From positions 2,818,001 through 2,882,000 of the forward strand of contig NZ_CP092334.1 in NCBI RefSeq assembly GCF_018595685.2: a DNA stretch of 64,000 bases, given 5' to 3'. Positions 53,667 to 61,861 of this stretch are shown here, one piece after another; the stretch's first letter is position 1; each line of letters opens with the position of its first letter. The notes under the pieces are model-generated. The model did not search any database. It saw only the letters and a program-made list of their open reading frames with translations, and was not told the DNA's origin. The stretch comes from Flavihumibacter rivuli. Lineage in GTDB: Bacteria > Bacteroidota > Bacteroidia > Chitinophagales > Chitinophagaceae. The translations under genes and the position numbers were made by a program.

Positions 53667-54191
53667 TTAGTGGGGTAACCTGTCCCTGAATTTACCATAC
53701 ACCCAGGTACCGGCAATGGCACTCAACAGGGTGACGATGATCACGGTAGCGCCGGAGCCGATCTGTGCGAAGAGCGGACCAGGACAGGCACCGGTGATGG
53801 CCCAGCCCAGGCCGAAGGTCAGGCCGCCATAGATCTGTCCCTTGTTGAATTTCTTGTCATGGAACTCAACCTTCTCGCCCTGGAGGGTCTTGATGTTGAA
53901 CTTCTTGATCAGGAAGACAGAGAGCATACCCACCGCAACCGCAGAGCCGATCACACCATACATGTGGAAGCTTTGCAGGCGGAACATTTCCTGGATACGG
54001 AACCATGAAATGATCTCTGCCTTGATGAATACGATACCGAAGAGGATACCAACGACCAGGTATTTCACATTGGCATACCAGGGCTCCTTTACATGTGATT
54101 CGTTGATGCACATGGTATCCAGGGAACGCACTTCAAAATCGGTGTTCTCCTGTTGTGTTTGTGGTTGTACAAAACTTGTATTGGTCGACAT
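53667..54191 (-). CDS. YeeE/YedE-family protein, second half (DUF6691-like)
   Basis: 174 aa from the ATG at 54191 (MSTNTSFVQPQTQ); the frame continues to 54293 but that would overlap the first half gene. About four membrane segments and the conserved GWAITGACPGPLFAQIGSG, whose cysteine is the thiosulfate-handling site in TsuA/YeeE channels. It pairs with the gene at 54206-54775 to make one full YeeE-type transporter split in two. Confidence 0.88.
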   Translation of the reverse strand: MSTNTSFVQPQTQQENTDFEVRSLDTMCINESHVKEPWYANVKYLVVGILFGIVFIKAEIISWFRIQEMFRLQSFHMYGVIGSAVAVGMLSVFLIKKFNIKTLQGEKVEFHDKKFNKGQIYGGLTFGLGWAITGACPGPLFAQIGSGATVIIVTLLSAIAGTWVYGKFRDRLPH

Positions 54192-54205
54192 AATCTTAGC
54201 TGCTT

Positions 54206-54775
54206 TTAGAGTCTTAAAATGAAGGGAAGGATCACATTGGCCATCAGGAAACCACCGGCCATGAAACAACAGGTAGCTACTACGGAAGGCCACTGCAGGT
54301 TAGAGATGCCCATGATAGCATGTCCCGAAGTACAACCACCGGCATAACGGGTACCGAAGCCCACCATGAAACCACCCACCACCATCATGAGGAAACCACG
54401 AAGGGTGAACAGTGCTGTCCAGTTGAACACATCCCTGGGCACGAGACCGCTGTAGTCATTGATACCATACCCTGCGAGTTCATTCACCAGGTTGGGATGC
54501 ACTTCGATGGGGTTGGGGTTCGACAACAGCAGGGTTGTCAGGATCCCCCCCAGGAAGATCCCGAAAACGAAGAAGAGGTTCCAGACTTCCTTTTTCCAAT
54601 CATATTGGAAGAAGGGGATCTTGGCTGGCAGGCAAGCCGCACATACGTGACGCAATGAGGAGGAGATGCCAAAAGACTTATTTCCCAGCAACAACAATGT
54701 GGGAACCGTTAACCCGATCAGGGGGCCTGCTACATACCAGGGCCAGGGTTGTTTGAGCCATTCAATAAAACTCAT
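54206..54775 (-). CDS. YeeE/YedE-family protein, first half
   Basis: 189 aa with five membrane segments and the signature [20 protein letters not shown], whose cysteine corresponds to the first thiosulfate-binding site of TsuA-type channels. The second half is encoded 14 bases downstream. Together they probably import thiosulfate or another sulfane-sulfur compound. Confidence 0.9.
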   Translation of the reverse strand: MSFIEWLKQPWPWYVAGPLIGLTVPTLLLLGNKSFGISSSLRHVCAACLPAKIPFFQYDWKKEVWNLFFVFGIFLGGILTTLLLSNPNPIEVHPNLVNELAGYGINDYSGLVPRDVFNWTALFTLRGFLMMVVGGFMVGFGTRYAGGCTSGHAIMGISNLQWPSVVATCCFMAGGFLMANVILPFILRL

Positions 54776-54802
54776 ATGCTACTATTTGTTTGTTTGTGTT
54801 GA

Positions 54803-55099
54803 TCAGTGAATATTCTGCAATACTTGTTGCAATTGCTTCGCGGGCACTACCCCACTCTGGCGCCATTTGACCTGTCCGCGCTGGAAGACCATTAGGGTGG
54901 GCACCCCCTGGATCTGGAATTGCTGCGCTGCGGCAGGATTCTTGTCCACATCCACCTTGATGATGCTGACGGAATCCCCCAATGAGGCCTTCACTTCCTT
55001 CAGGATGGGGGCCATCATCTTACAGGGGCCGCACCATTCTGCAAAGAAATCAACCAGCACCGGTTTTTCCGAATTGATCATGTCCTGGAAACTTGCCAT
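54803..55099 (-). CDS. Thioredoxin
   Basis: 98 aa, single thioredoxin domain with the active site [10 protein letters not shown] near residue 21 and the cis-proline in [11 protein letters not shown]. It starts 11 bases after the DUF2892 gene inside the persulfide operon, so it likely reduces protein persulfides or rhodanese intermediates made here. Confidence 0.93.
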   Translation of the reverse strand: MASFQDMINSEKPVLVDFFAEWCGPCKMMAPILKEVKASLGDSVSIIKVDVDKNPAAAQQFQIQGVPTLMVFQRGQVKWRQSGVVPAKQLQQVLQNIH

Positions 55100-55110
55100 A
55101 CAAACTCAAT

Positions 55111-55359
55111 TTAGGGTTTCACTTCTTCAAAAACTATTTCATCGGTATCAGCAGCCTTACTGCGTTTAACCGGCGGCGTGGTATAACAGGCACCACTTCC
55201 ACAGCAACCGATATTGAACAGTGCTGTCAGGAAGAGGAAGCCCCCGGCCGCGGCCAACAACTTATCCGATCCGGTATAGGCCGACGCCAGCGCGTAGGCA
55301 CCGACGCCCAACCTTAACCATCTCATGAAATTCCATCCTGTCGTTATTGTCCTTAACAT
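55111..55359 (-). CDS. DUF2892-like small membrane protein
   Basis: 82 aa from the ATG at 55359. An in-frame start at 55392 would overlap the rhodanese gene by 28 bases. Two hydrophobic segments (LGVGAYALASAYTGSD and LLAAAGGFLFLTALFNIGCC) with the CCGSGACY motif after the second, as in the membrane part of YgaP-type rhodaneses. It probably works with the adjacent rhodanese gene, 5 bases upstream. Confidence 0.78.
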   Translation of the reverse strand: MLRTITTGWNFMRWLRLGVGAYALASAYTGSDKLLAAAGGFLFLTALFNIGCCGSGACYTTPPVKRSKAADTDEIVFEEVKP

Positions 55360-55364
55360 GTGTG

Positions 55365-55673
55365 TTATAATCTGTTTTGTAAACTGGTCCATGCACCGCC
55401 ATTATAGGCTTCGATGCCGGCCTGCTTCAGCTGGGCGACAGCCATGCTACTGCGGTTGCCCGAACGGCATACGGCGATCACCGGCACCTGCATGTTCCTC
55501 AACTTGGTAATGTTCTGCTTCAGGGTGTCGAGGGGAATATTCACCGATTGGTTGATATGACCAGAACCGAATTCACCCGGTGTCCGCACATCAACGATCA
55601 CGGCTCCCTTGCCCACCAGCTCCTTAAAGTCGACCGGTGTACCACCCAACAGTCTCTTGATCCATCCAAACAT
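55365..55673 (-). CDS. Single-domain rhodanese
   Basis: 102 aa. Sulfurtransferase fold with the active-site loop VCRSGNRSSMAV (Cys near residue 71) preceded by the DVRTPGEFGSGHINQSVNI block. It begins 2 bases after the other single rhodanese gene in the persulfide operon. Confidence 0.93.
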   Translation of the reverse strand: MFGWIKRLLGGTPVDFKELVGKGAVIVDVRTPGEFGSGHINQSVNIPLDTLKQNITKLRNMQVPVIAVCRSGNRSSMAVAQLKQAGIEAYNGGAWTSLQNRL

Positions 55674-55675
55674 AA

Positions 55676-55960
55676 TTAATGCATTACAGGTTTAGGTAAA
55701 GCAGACAGGGCACCACCATTGTAGGTTTCGGTTACACCTGCCTGTTGCAGTATCATTTGGGCCAGGCCGGAACGGTTACTGGAGCGGCAATACAATACGA
55801 TCGGCTTGCCCAGTTGCTGGAACTCATCGATCCTGTTCATGATCTGGTCCAATGGAATATTGATGGCACCGGGATAGTGTTCCATTTCATATTCCCAGTC
55901 ATTCCGCACATCCACCACCGTAGCAGTGGGTTCCGTCAGCAACTCATTTATTGTCTTCAT
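55676..55960 (-). CDS. Single-domain rhodanese
   Basis: 94 aa with active-site loop YCRSSNRSGLAQMIL (Cys near residue 58) and the DVRNDWEYEMEHYPGAINI block. A paralogue of the neighbouring rhodanese with a different loop (CRSSNRS against CRSGNRS), so the pair may differ in sulfur donor or acceptor. Starts 24 bases after the MBL-rhodanese gene. Confidence 0.93.
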   Translation of the reverse strand: MKTINELLTEPTATVVDVRNDWEYEMEHYPGAINIPLDQIMNRIDEFQQLGKPIVLYCRSSNRSGLAQMILQQAGVTETYNGGALSALPKPVMH

Positions 55961-55984
55961 GGTAATTCTTTTAACTGTTATTCA

Positions 55985-57400
55985 TTAGAGCAAGGTAGAA
56001 GGACATACATAGTCGCTCACCTTAAAGAGGCCGCTATCCTTGATGGCTTTGAAGCCACCCTTCACATCCACCAGGTTATCGTAACCACGTGCCCTCAGGA
56101 TGGAGTTGAAGATCATGGAGCGGTAGCCGCCTGCACAATGAACGAAGTAGGTCTTGTTCTTATCTACCTGCAGCATGCTTTCATTCACAAAATCCAGGGG
56201 TGCGTTCTCCGCATCCACCACGTGCTCGCTCAGGTATTCACTCTTCTTGCGCACATCCAGTACCTCGCCTTCCCCCTTCTTCAGGCGTTCGGCCAGTTCT
56301 TCGGCAGTGATTGAGGTGATGCTGTCCACTTCCTTACCGGACTGCTTCCAGTTCTCAAACCCACCTTCGAGGTAGCCGATGGTGAAGTCGTAACCAACAC
56401 GTGCCAAACGGGTAACCACTTCTTCTACGCGATCGGGTTCAGCTACGATCAGGAGTTGTTGCTTCACATCGGGGATCAGGGCACCTACCCATGGGGCGAA
56501 GCTGCCGTCGATACCGATATTGATGGAATTGGGAACGAAGCCTTTGGCGAAGGTTTGCGGATCGCGGGTATCGATGATGAGCGCGCCGGTCTCATTGGCT
56601 GCTGCCTCGAAAGCCTCGGGGCTCAGGGCATGCTGGCCACGCTTCAGCACTTCATCAATGCTGTCATAACCCTGCTTGTTCATCATCACGTTCAGCGGGA
56701 AGTAAGCAGGAGGCGGCATCAGGCCGGTGGTCACTTCCTTCACAAATTCTTCCTTCGTCATATTGGCACGCAGGGCATAGTTGGTTTCCTTCTGGTGACC
56801 CAGGGTATCGGTTGTTTCCTTGCTCATGTTCTTACCACAAGCGGAACCGGCACCGTGAGCCGGATACACAATGATATCATCACTCAAGGGCATGATCTTG
56901 TTGCGCAGGGAATCAAAAAGGGTCTCGGCCAATTGCTCCTGTGTCATGTGCGCGGCCTTCTGTGCCAGGTCGGGACGACCAACATCGCCGATGAACAGGG
57001 TATCGCCGGAGAAGAGGCCAATATCCTTACCGTTCTCATCTTTCAACAGGTAACAGGTACTTTCCATGGTATGGCCGGGGGTATGCAAAACCTTGAAGGT
57101 AAGCTTACCAACTTTCAGCTCTTCGCCATCCGTCGCGATATGCGCATCGAAACTGGGATTGGCATTGGGACCATACACGATCGGGGCACCGGTCTTCTTC
57201 GACAGGTCGAGGTGACCACTCACGAAGTCGGCATGGAAGTGCGTTTCCAGCACATACTTGATCTTCGCCTTGTCCTTCTCTGCACGTTGGATATAAGGTT
57301 CCACTTCGCGCAGCGGATCGATCACCACTGCTTCCCCTTCGCTTTCGATGTAATAGGCACCCTGTGCCAGACAACCGGTGTAGATCTGTTCTATTTTCAT
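55985..57400 (-). CDS. CstB-like MBL-fold persulfide dioxygenase with two rhodanese domains
   Basis: 471 aa from the ATG at 57400; the frame extends to 57454 without domain content. The MBL domain (about 1-250) has THFHADFVSGHLDLSK, the ETHE1/CstB-type metal site, with HTPGHTMESTCYLLKDENGK following. Two rhodanese domains follow: the first (about 260-355) lacks the active-site Cys (LLIVAEPDRVEEV), the second (about 370-465) keeps HCAGGYRSMIF. That exact inactive-then-active arrangement matches S. aureus CstB, which oxidises persulfide and transfers sulfur. First gene of an eight-gene operon. Confidence 0.92.
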   Translation of the reverse strand: MKIEQIYTGCLAQGAYYIESEGEAVVIDPLREVEPYIQRAEKDKAKIKYVLETHFHADFVSGHLDLSKKTGAPIVYGPNANPSFDAHIATDGEELKVGKLTFKVLHTPGHTMESTCYLLKDENGKDIGLFSGDTLFIGDVGRPDLAQKAAHMTQEQLAETLFDSLRNKIMPLSDDIIVYPAHGAGSACGKNMSKETTDTLGHQKETNYALRANMTKEEFVKEVTTGLMPPPAYFPLNVMMNKQGYDSIDEVLKRGQHALSPEAFEAAANETGALIIDTRDPQTFAKGFVPNSINIGIDGSFAPWVGALIPDVKQQLLIVAEPDRVEEVVTRLARVGYDFTIGYLEGGFENWKQSGKEVDSITSITAEELAERLKKGEGEVLDVRKKSEYLSEHVVDAENAPLDFVNESMLQVDKNKTYFVHCAGGYRSMIFNSILRARGYDNLVDVKGGFKAIKDSGLFKVSDYVCPSTLL

Positions 57401-57464
57401 GACGCTCGTTTTTACTGTTGTTATTTGTATGTGCAAATTTGATGCAAAGTTCATCCGCCATCTA

Positions 57465-57476
57465 TGACTTTTGTCA
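57465..57476. promoter_or_regulatory. Possible Crp/Fnr-family operator of the persulfide operon
   Basis: TGAC-TTTT-GTCA, a perfect palindrome with FNR-like spacing, about 65 bases upstream of the MBL-rhodanese ATG. The Crp/Fnr gene at 58129-58764 lies on the same strand upstream. No TAnnTTTG box is clear here, so the regulatory link is tentative. Confidence 0.4.
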
Positions 57477-57544
57477 CATTATCAACGCCACGGGAAGGCG
57501 GTGATTTACAGTAGGGAAGAGGGGATTGGGGAGGCCTTTGTTTT

Positions 57545-58110
57545 TCACCTCAGCGGGGTCTTATTTCATTACACCTCAGCGGGGTCTCCCGAAGGGGACC
57601 CCGATGAACTACATCCTACTATTCATCAGGGTCCCCTACGGGAGACCCTGCTGGGGTAAAGGAGTAATAGAGCACCTGATGGGGTGAGAAGTGCATCGAA
57701 TGATCGCACACAAAACCTCAGCGGGGTCTCATTTCTCTACTCCTCAGCGGGGTCTCTCGCAGAGGACCCCGATGAACCTCATCCTACTATTCATCAGGGT
57801 CCCTTGCAGGAGACCCTGATGGGGTGGGAAGTGCATCGAATGATCACACACATAACCTCAGCGGGGTCTCATTTCTTTACTCCTCAGCGGGGTCTCTCGC
57901 AGAGGACCCCGATGAACCTCATCCTACTATTCATCAGGGTCCCTTTCAGAAGACCCTGATGGGGTGAGAAGTGCATCGAATGATCACACACATAACCTCA
58001 GCGGGGTCTCATTTCTCTACTCCTCAGCGGGGTCTCTCGCAGAGGACCCCGATGAACCCCATCCTACTATTCATCAGGGTCCCCTACGGGAGACCCTGCT
58101 GGGGTAATGA
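57545..58110. repeat. Array of family A compound palindromes including three 140-bp tandem units
   Basis: One full unit at 57571-57655, then three 140-bp tandem units at 57691-57830, 57831-57970 and 57971-58110. Each unit is GTGCATCGAATGATC plus a short AACCTCAGCGGGGTCTCATT stub plus a full family A compound palindrome (CCTCAGCGGGGTCTCTCGCA, GAGGACCCCGATGAAC, and the inverted TCATCAGGGTCCC arm). Each half of the palindrome is itself a hairpin. It lies exactly between the regulator gene and the persulfide operon; with the operon leader it fills the 728-base gap 57401-58128. Confidence 0.85.
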
Positions 58111-58128
58111 AAAAAAAATACTATCAAC

Positions 58129-58764
58129 CTATTTCAGATTAATAATCTCCACCGCATTGCGGTGCAGCCTGACCTTGCCCATCTGCTCCATTTTCTTGAG
58201 GAGGCGGGAGATCACTTCGCGGGAGGAATTCAGCTCATCTGCGATTTCCTGGTGACTGAGGTTGATGGTGTTCGACTTGAGGGTGTCGCGGTGTTTCTTG
58301 AGGTAGAATTCGAGGCGTTCGTCCATGGCGCGGAAGGCAATATGGTCGATGGTGACCAACAGTTCCTCAAAGCGGGAACGATAGGTCTCCAGGACGAAAT
58401 GGTACCAGCTCTTGTACTTACCCATCCATTCTTCCATGTACTGCAGGGGCACGGCGATCACTTCGGTATCCTTCACGGCCTTGGCCATGATCTGGCTGGT
58501 CTCCTGCTTGGTGGCGCAGACCATGCTGAGCGCACAGGCCTGTCCGGGCTGCAGGTAATACATGAAGAACTCATTGCCCTGGTCGTCTTCGCGGTATACT
58601 TTCACCAGTCCATCCACGATCAGCATGGTGTTGCGGAAATACTGCCCGGTCCGCATCAGCTGGTCGCCCGCACGGAAACTCTTGAACTCACTATGCGCCA
58701 GCAGGTCGTCCTGGAGGCCTTTTTCAAAATCGGGGAAATGTTCGGCAAGTATGGTAGAGGACAT
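58129..58764 (-). CDS. Crp/Fnr-family transcriptional regulator
   Basis: 211 aa. N-terminal cyclic-nucleotide-binding-like beta-barrel (about 10-115) without the cysteine cluster of true FNR, and a C-terminal winged helix with recognition region LSHQEIADELNSSREVISRL (about 165-185). Same strand as, and upstream of, the persulfide operon, from which it is separated by a repeat array; it is the natural candidate regulator. Its -7 box TAATTTTG lies at 58797-58790, back to back with the rnhB promoter. Confidence 0.9.
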   Translation of the reverse strand: MSSTILAEHFPDFEKGLQDDLLAHSEFKSFRAGDQLMRTGQYFRNTMLIVDGLVKVYREDDQGNEFFMYYLQPGQACALSMVCATKQETSQIMAKAVKDTEVIAVPLQYMEEWMGKYKSWYHFVLETYRSRFEELLVTIDHIAFRAMDERLEFYLKKHRDTLKSNTINLSHQEIADELNSSREVISRLLKKMEQMGKVRLHRNAVEIINLK

Positions 58765-58789
58765 GTTGGATGCTTGTTTGGATAAGATA

Positions 58790-58822
58790 CAAAATTAGGC
58801 AAATGCTTTAGTATTACATTTG
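58790..58822. promoter_or_regulatory. Divergent promoters of the Crp/Fnr gene and rnhB
   Basis: Minus strand TAATTTTG at 58797-58790 for the regulator (leader about 20 bases) and plus strand TACATTTG at 58815-58822 for rnhB. The rnhB ATG at 58829 is only 6 bases past its box. Confidence 0.5.
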
Positions 58823-58828
58823 GGGCCG

Positions 58829-59434
58829 ATGGCGAAACTGAAAGCCTGGTACCAGGACCAACTGATCGAAGCCGGCTGCGACGAGGCAGGCCGGGGATGC
58901 TATGCAGGCCCCGTGTACGCTGCTGCGGTTATCCTTCCCCGTAAGTTCAAGCACCCGTTGTTAAACGACTCCAAGCAATTGAAGGCGTCGCAACGCGATG
59001 AGCTCCGATGGGTGATCGAGGAGAAGGCAGTGGCCTGGGCGGTGGCTTCGGTGAGTGTGGAGGAGATCGACCGCATCAATATCCTGCAGGCTTCCTTCCT
59101 GGCCATGCACCGGGCGCTGGACCAGCTCTCTGTGAAGGCTGGCTTGTTGCTGATCGATGGCAACCGCTTCAAGGCTTATAAGGATATCCCGCACCAGTGC
59201 ATCATCAAGGGTGATGCCACCTATGCGTCCATCGCCGCCGCCAGCATCCTTGCGAAAACCTATCGTGATGCATGGATGGACCAACTCCACGATTCCTTCC
59301 CACAGTACGATTGGATCAATAACAAGGGCTATGGTACGCCTTCGCATAGAAGGGCGATCGAGGAGTTCGGGTTGTGCGAGCATCATCGAAGGAGTTTCGA
59401 TATTGTACCGAAACAGGGGAAGCTGTTTTTATAA
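58829..59434 (+). CDS. rnhB: Ribonuclease HII
   Basis: 201 aa. The in-frame TTG at 58820 lies inside the promoter box, so the ATG at 58829 is chosen. Active-site aspartates and glutamate: [15 protein letters not shown] (the DEAGRG signature), LLIDGNRF and a late Asp in [10 protein letters not shown]. Removes ribonucleotides and RNA from RNA:DNA hybrids. The stop is followed directly by repeat DNA. Confidence 0.95.
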   Translation: MAKLKAWYQDQLIEAGCDEAGRGCYAGPVYAAAVILPRKFKHPLLNDSKQLKASQRDELRWVIEEKAVAWAVASVSVEEIDRINILQASFLAMHRALDQLSVKAGLLLIDGNRFKAYKDIPHQCIIKGDATYASIAAASILAKTYRDAWMDQLHDSFPQYDWINNKGYGTPSHRRAIEEFGLCEHHRRSFDIVPKQGKLFL

Positions 59435-59469
59435 CACACCGTGGTTGTCTCACGCAAGGGCGAAATAAC

Positions 59470-60060
59470 GGATTCACGCAAAGGCGCCAAGGACCGCAAA
59501 GGCGCAACGCGCACGCTATTATAAAGCGAGGGCGGGAAGAAGCGAAGGGACGGACTTCATTTGAGGAATCATGCGGACGCAACGCATTGGCTCTGCCAAT
59601 TTAAACTCATCCCTTGATAATCGAAAGGATGTGTTTTCACCAGAGGCCTATTCTGTATACTAAAGGCATTGATTGGATTCACGCAAAGGTATTTAGCGGA
59701 TTCACGCAAAGGCGCCAAGGACCGCAAAGGCGCAACGCGCACGCTATTATAAAGCGAGGGCGGGAAGAAGCGAAGGGACGGACTTCATTTGAGGAATCAT
59801 GCGGACGCAACGCATTGGCTCTGCCAATTTAAACTCATCCCTTGATAATCGAAAGGATGTGTTTTCACCAGAGGCCTATTCTGTATACTAAAGGCATTGA
59901 TTGGATTCACGCAAAGGTATTTAGCGGATTCACGCAAAGGCGCGAAGGAACGCAAAGGCGCAACGCGCACGCTATTACAAAGCGAAGGCGGGAAGAAGCC
60001 AAGGGACGAACTTCATTTGAGGTACTATGCGACGCAACGCATTGGCTGCGCCAATTTAAA
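59470..60060 (+). repeat. 228-bp tandem repeat, two exact copies and a diverged third
   Basis: Copies start at 59470, 59698 and 59926. The first two appear identical; the third keeps the first 135 bases with several changes. Each begins GGATTCACGCAAAGGCGCCA and contains an ATTGGCTCTGCCAAT palindrome (ATTGGCTGCGCCAAT in the third). ORFs reading NGFTQRRQGPQRRNAHA run through it but are translations of the repeat. Confidence 0.9.
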
Positions 60061-60075
60061 CTCATCCTATTTTTA

Positions 60076-60107
60076 CCCGTTGGTCATAAGGGACAACGAG
60101 GGTGACG
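60076..60107 (-). repeat. Family C dispersed repeat (inverted copy)
   Basis: ACCCGTTGGTCATAAGGGAC then AACGAGGGTGAC, the reverse complement of the GTCGCCCCTGTTGTGTCTTATGA unit seen at 34203. Confidence 0.6.
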
Positions 60108-60197
60108 TGATACAATTCATACACAACTGCATACACTTTCGAAGGCTGCTGTTGTGTGATACCACCAACAGCTATTTTAACGAGATCTTCAAGAAAG

Positions 60198-60328
60198 TAT
60201 TCCTTTGGCGCAGCCAAAGCGTTGCGCTCTTAAAAACCCCTCAAAAGCCATAACCCGCCCTTTGCGGCTTTGCGTCCCTTTACCTGCCTTAGCAAAAGCT
60301 AAGGCAGGCGTTGCGCCTTTGCGTGAAG
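60198..60328. repeat. Family B element (inverted copy of 49581-49706) with a CCTGCCTTAGC hairpin
   Basis: ATTCCTTTGGCGCAGCCAAA GCGTTGCG, TCTTAAAAACCCCTCAAAAG and CTTTGCG arms, ending in the 11-bp perfect stem CCTGCCTTAGC-AAAA-GCTAAGGCAGG (60283-60308). Its CTTTGCGTGAA end opposes the TTCACGCAAAG start of the 228-bp repeats, so the whole 59470-60328 block is flanked by inverted arms. Confidence 0.78.
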
Positions 60329-60399
60329 CCCAACGAATCTAGCGTCATCATATTCCATGCGAGCAACTAACGTTAATCATCACACGCAATGCACCCGCC

Positions 60400-60430
60400 A
60401 AAAAAAATGCCAGCGATGGAGATCGCCGGC
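60400..60430 (-). terminator. Terminator of the candidate minus-strand RNA
   Basis: A 9-bp stem (one G-T type mismatch) with a CTCC loop, directly followed by eight T on the minus strand. No protein gene on this strand ends near it, which is why a small RNA is proposed. Confidence 0.75.
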
Positions 60431-60645
60431 CTGTGCTTACCTCTGAAACCACAAAAAGAAAGAGGTTAGTGTATTTGGGTTTTCAATAATCCAATGTTGT
60501 CAATAAGGAGATCAAGTAAATTAACGGAACAGTTTGTCAGGGGGATGATCGGTGTAAAGCCTTCAACAGGAATTGGAATGAATGCAGAAAGGAGAGATCA
60601 GACAGGAAACCAACACCTTCAGAACAGATACCTTAACGTTTTCCT
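60400..60645 (-). ncRNA. Candidate small RNA on the minus strand
   Basis: Minus-strand promoter: TTG (60680-60678), a 20-base spacer and TAATTTAG (60657-60650, one change from TAnnTTTG), giving a start near 60644. The transcript would run to a GCCGGCGAT-CTCC-ATCGCTGGC hairpin (60430-60409) followed by eight T. No ATG-initiated ORF is visible in between. An ACCTCT/AGAGGT stem lies near the 3' end. Family unknown; it could also be a leader or a chance pairing of signals. Confidence 0.45.
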
Positions 60646-60687
60646 AAGCCTAAATTAGGTCCTGTTTGATGATAAAACAAGAAATTA

Positions 60688-60714
60688 TCAAAAAAATTCA
60701 AATGATTTTTTTGA
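60688..60714 (-). terminator. A/T-only hairpin downstream of the JmjC-like gene
   Basis: TCAAAAAAA / TTTTTTTGA, a 9-bp stem about 22 bases after the stop at 60736 on the minus strand. Probably the terminator, though the stem is weak. Confidence 0.45.
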
Positions 60715-60735
60715 ACCCGCCATTTTTCGTATATC

Positions 60736-61611
60736 TCAATGACCCGCCGCTTCGAAGGTCTTATCTTTCTTGTAGTTGTACCACCACTCCGGCGCGGTCT
60801 TCTTCATGAGGGTATCGATGTTCCGCATGCCAAAAAGGTTCCATACCCCTTTCAGCTTGCCGCCCATCGAGCGCTGCATGGCGCGAAGGCTCATGGCAAA
60901 GCCACTGTCGAGGTATTCCATATGGTGCCAGTAACCGGCCGGCATGAAGAGGGTATCACCATGCTCCAGGATGATATCATACCCCTGCGCATCCTTCAGG
61001 GCAGGGAACTTCTCGTAATCGATCTTGCTCTTACCGGGTTCGTAATACTTCTCAAAATTCGCCATGCTCAACACTTCCCAGGGCTTGCGGTAGAGCTTGT
61101 GCTGTTCTTCAAAAGGGAAGAGCAATACCCGCTTGCGACCCATGAACTGGGTGTGCAGGATATGCGACATGTCGATATCGAAATGCATATGCGTCACCGA
61201 ACCTTCTCCCCCCACGAACAACATGGGGAAGCGCTTCACGAATCCCTTCATCAGTTGGTCAGGCCAGGTGAAATCCTGCGTCAGCTGCGGCGCATGGGTA
61301 AAGAGATTGAAGAGGAAGATCCTTAGCTCAACTGGACCCTGCTTCACCTTGTCGAGGTAGTCGCCGAACAACATATAGTCATCCGCCTTATTGATGGGCG
61401 TGTAGGCATCACTCTTCACGTTATTGTATACACCTACCTCTACCTGGCCTACGATCTGCTTGAAGTAATCCCAATCCCATTTCCTGAACGCCGGCCAGTC
61501 CTTGGCCATGTTCCGGATCACGAGGGGTTTACCAGGTTCATAGTAGTGCTTACTAAATGCCTCACCAGTAATTTGATCCACTACATCTACGGGTCTCAAT
61601 TGCATGGTCAA
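60736..61611 (-). CDS. JmjC/cupin-like (Cupin_8) 2-oxoglutarate-Fe(II) oxygenase family protein
   Basis: 291 aa. The double-stranded beta-helix core has the Fe ligands in GSVTHMHFDIDMSHILH (H-x-D) and the distal His in LFMPAGYWHHMEYLDSG; the conserved KPLVIRNMAKDWPA opening is the Cupin_8 N-terminus. Bacterial members hydroxylate ribosomal or other proteins, or small molecules; the substrate is unknown. Monocistronic. Confidence 0.9.
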   Translation of the reverse strand: MTMQLRPVDVVDQITGEAFSKHYYEPGKPLVIRNMAKDWPAFRKWDWDYFKQIVGQVEVGVYNNVKSDAYTPINKADDYMLFGDYLDKVKQGPVELRIFLFNLFTHAPQLTQDFTWPDQLMKGFVKRFPMLFVGGEGSVTHMHFDIDMSHILHTQFMGRKRVLLFPFEEQHKLYRKPWEVLSMANFEKYYEPGKSKIDYEKFPALKDAQGYDIILEHGDTLFMPAGYWHHMEYLDSGFAMSLRAMQRSMGGKLKGVWNLFGMRNIDTLMKKTAPEWWYNYKKDKTFEAAGH

Positions 61612-61806
61612 AATTTTGAGCTGTGCAAAACTAGGATGAATTTTTTGTTAACAACGCCAGCCCCTGTTAAAATCAATACGACCCGACAATCGGTGTAAGC
61701 TCCTTCCCTTCTACCCCCCTTCTTAACCCGCATCCCTGCTCTACCAGCCTCGCTTCTGCCTTTCAAGCCACCCAATAGCATTAATCTATTTTATAATATA
61801 TTTTGT

Positions 61807-61814
61807 TACCTTGG
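61807..61814 (+). promoter_or_regulatory. Putative -7 box of the OmpA-family gene
   Basis: TACCTTGG, one mismatch from TAnnTTTG, about 48 bases upstream of the preferred ATG at 61862. Confidence 0.35.
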
Positions 61815-61861
61815 CATACATTATGAAGTATCATAATATTTTATTACCAAAACCAAGCTAT

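Noticed and set aside
53667..54293. Longer start for the second YeeE half (54293)
   Set aside because: It would overlap the first-half gene by 88 bases; the ATG at 54191 gives a normal N-terminus and 14-base spacing.
56456..57442. 328-codon ORF antisense to the MBL-rhodanese gene
   Set aside because: The sense strand holds MBL and rhodanese active sites; the antisense product has no domain.
57691..58110. Possible CRISPR array
   Set aside because: Units are 140 bp, identical along nearly their whole length with no variable spacers, and no cas gene is present.
59374..60253. ORFs translating to NGFTQRRQGPQRRNAHA-type proteins
   Set aside because: They are translations of the CGCAAAGG tandem repeats; identical in the two exact copies and lacking any protein-family feature.
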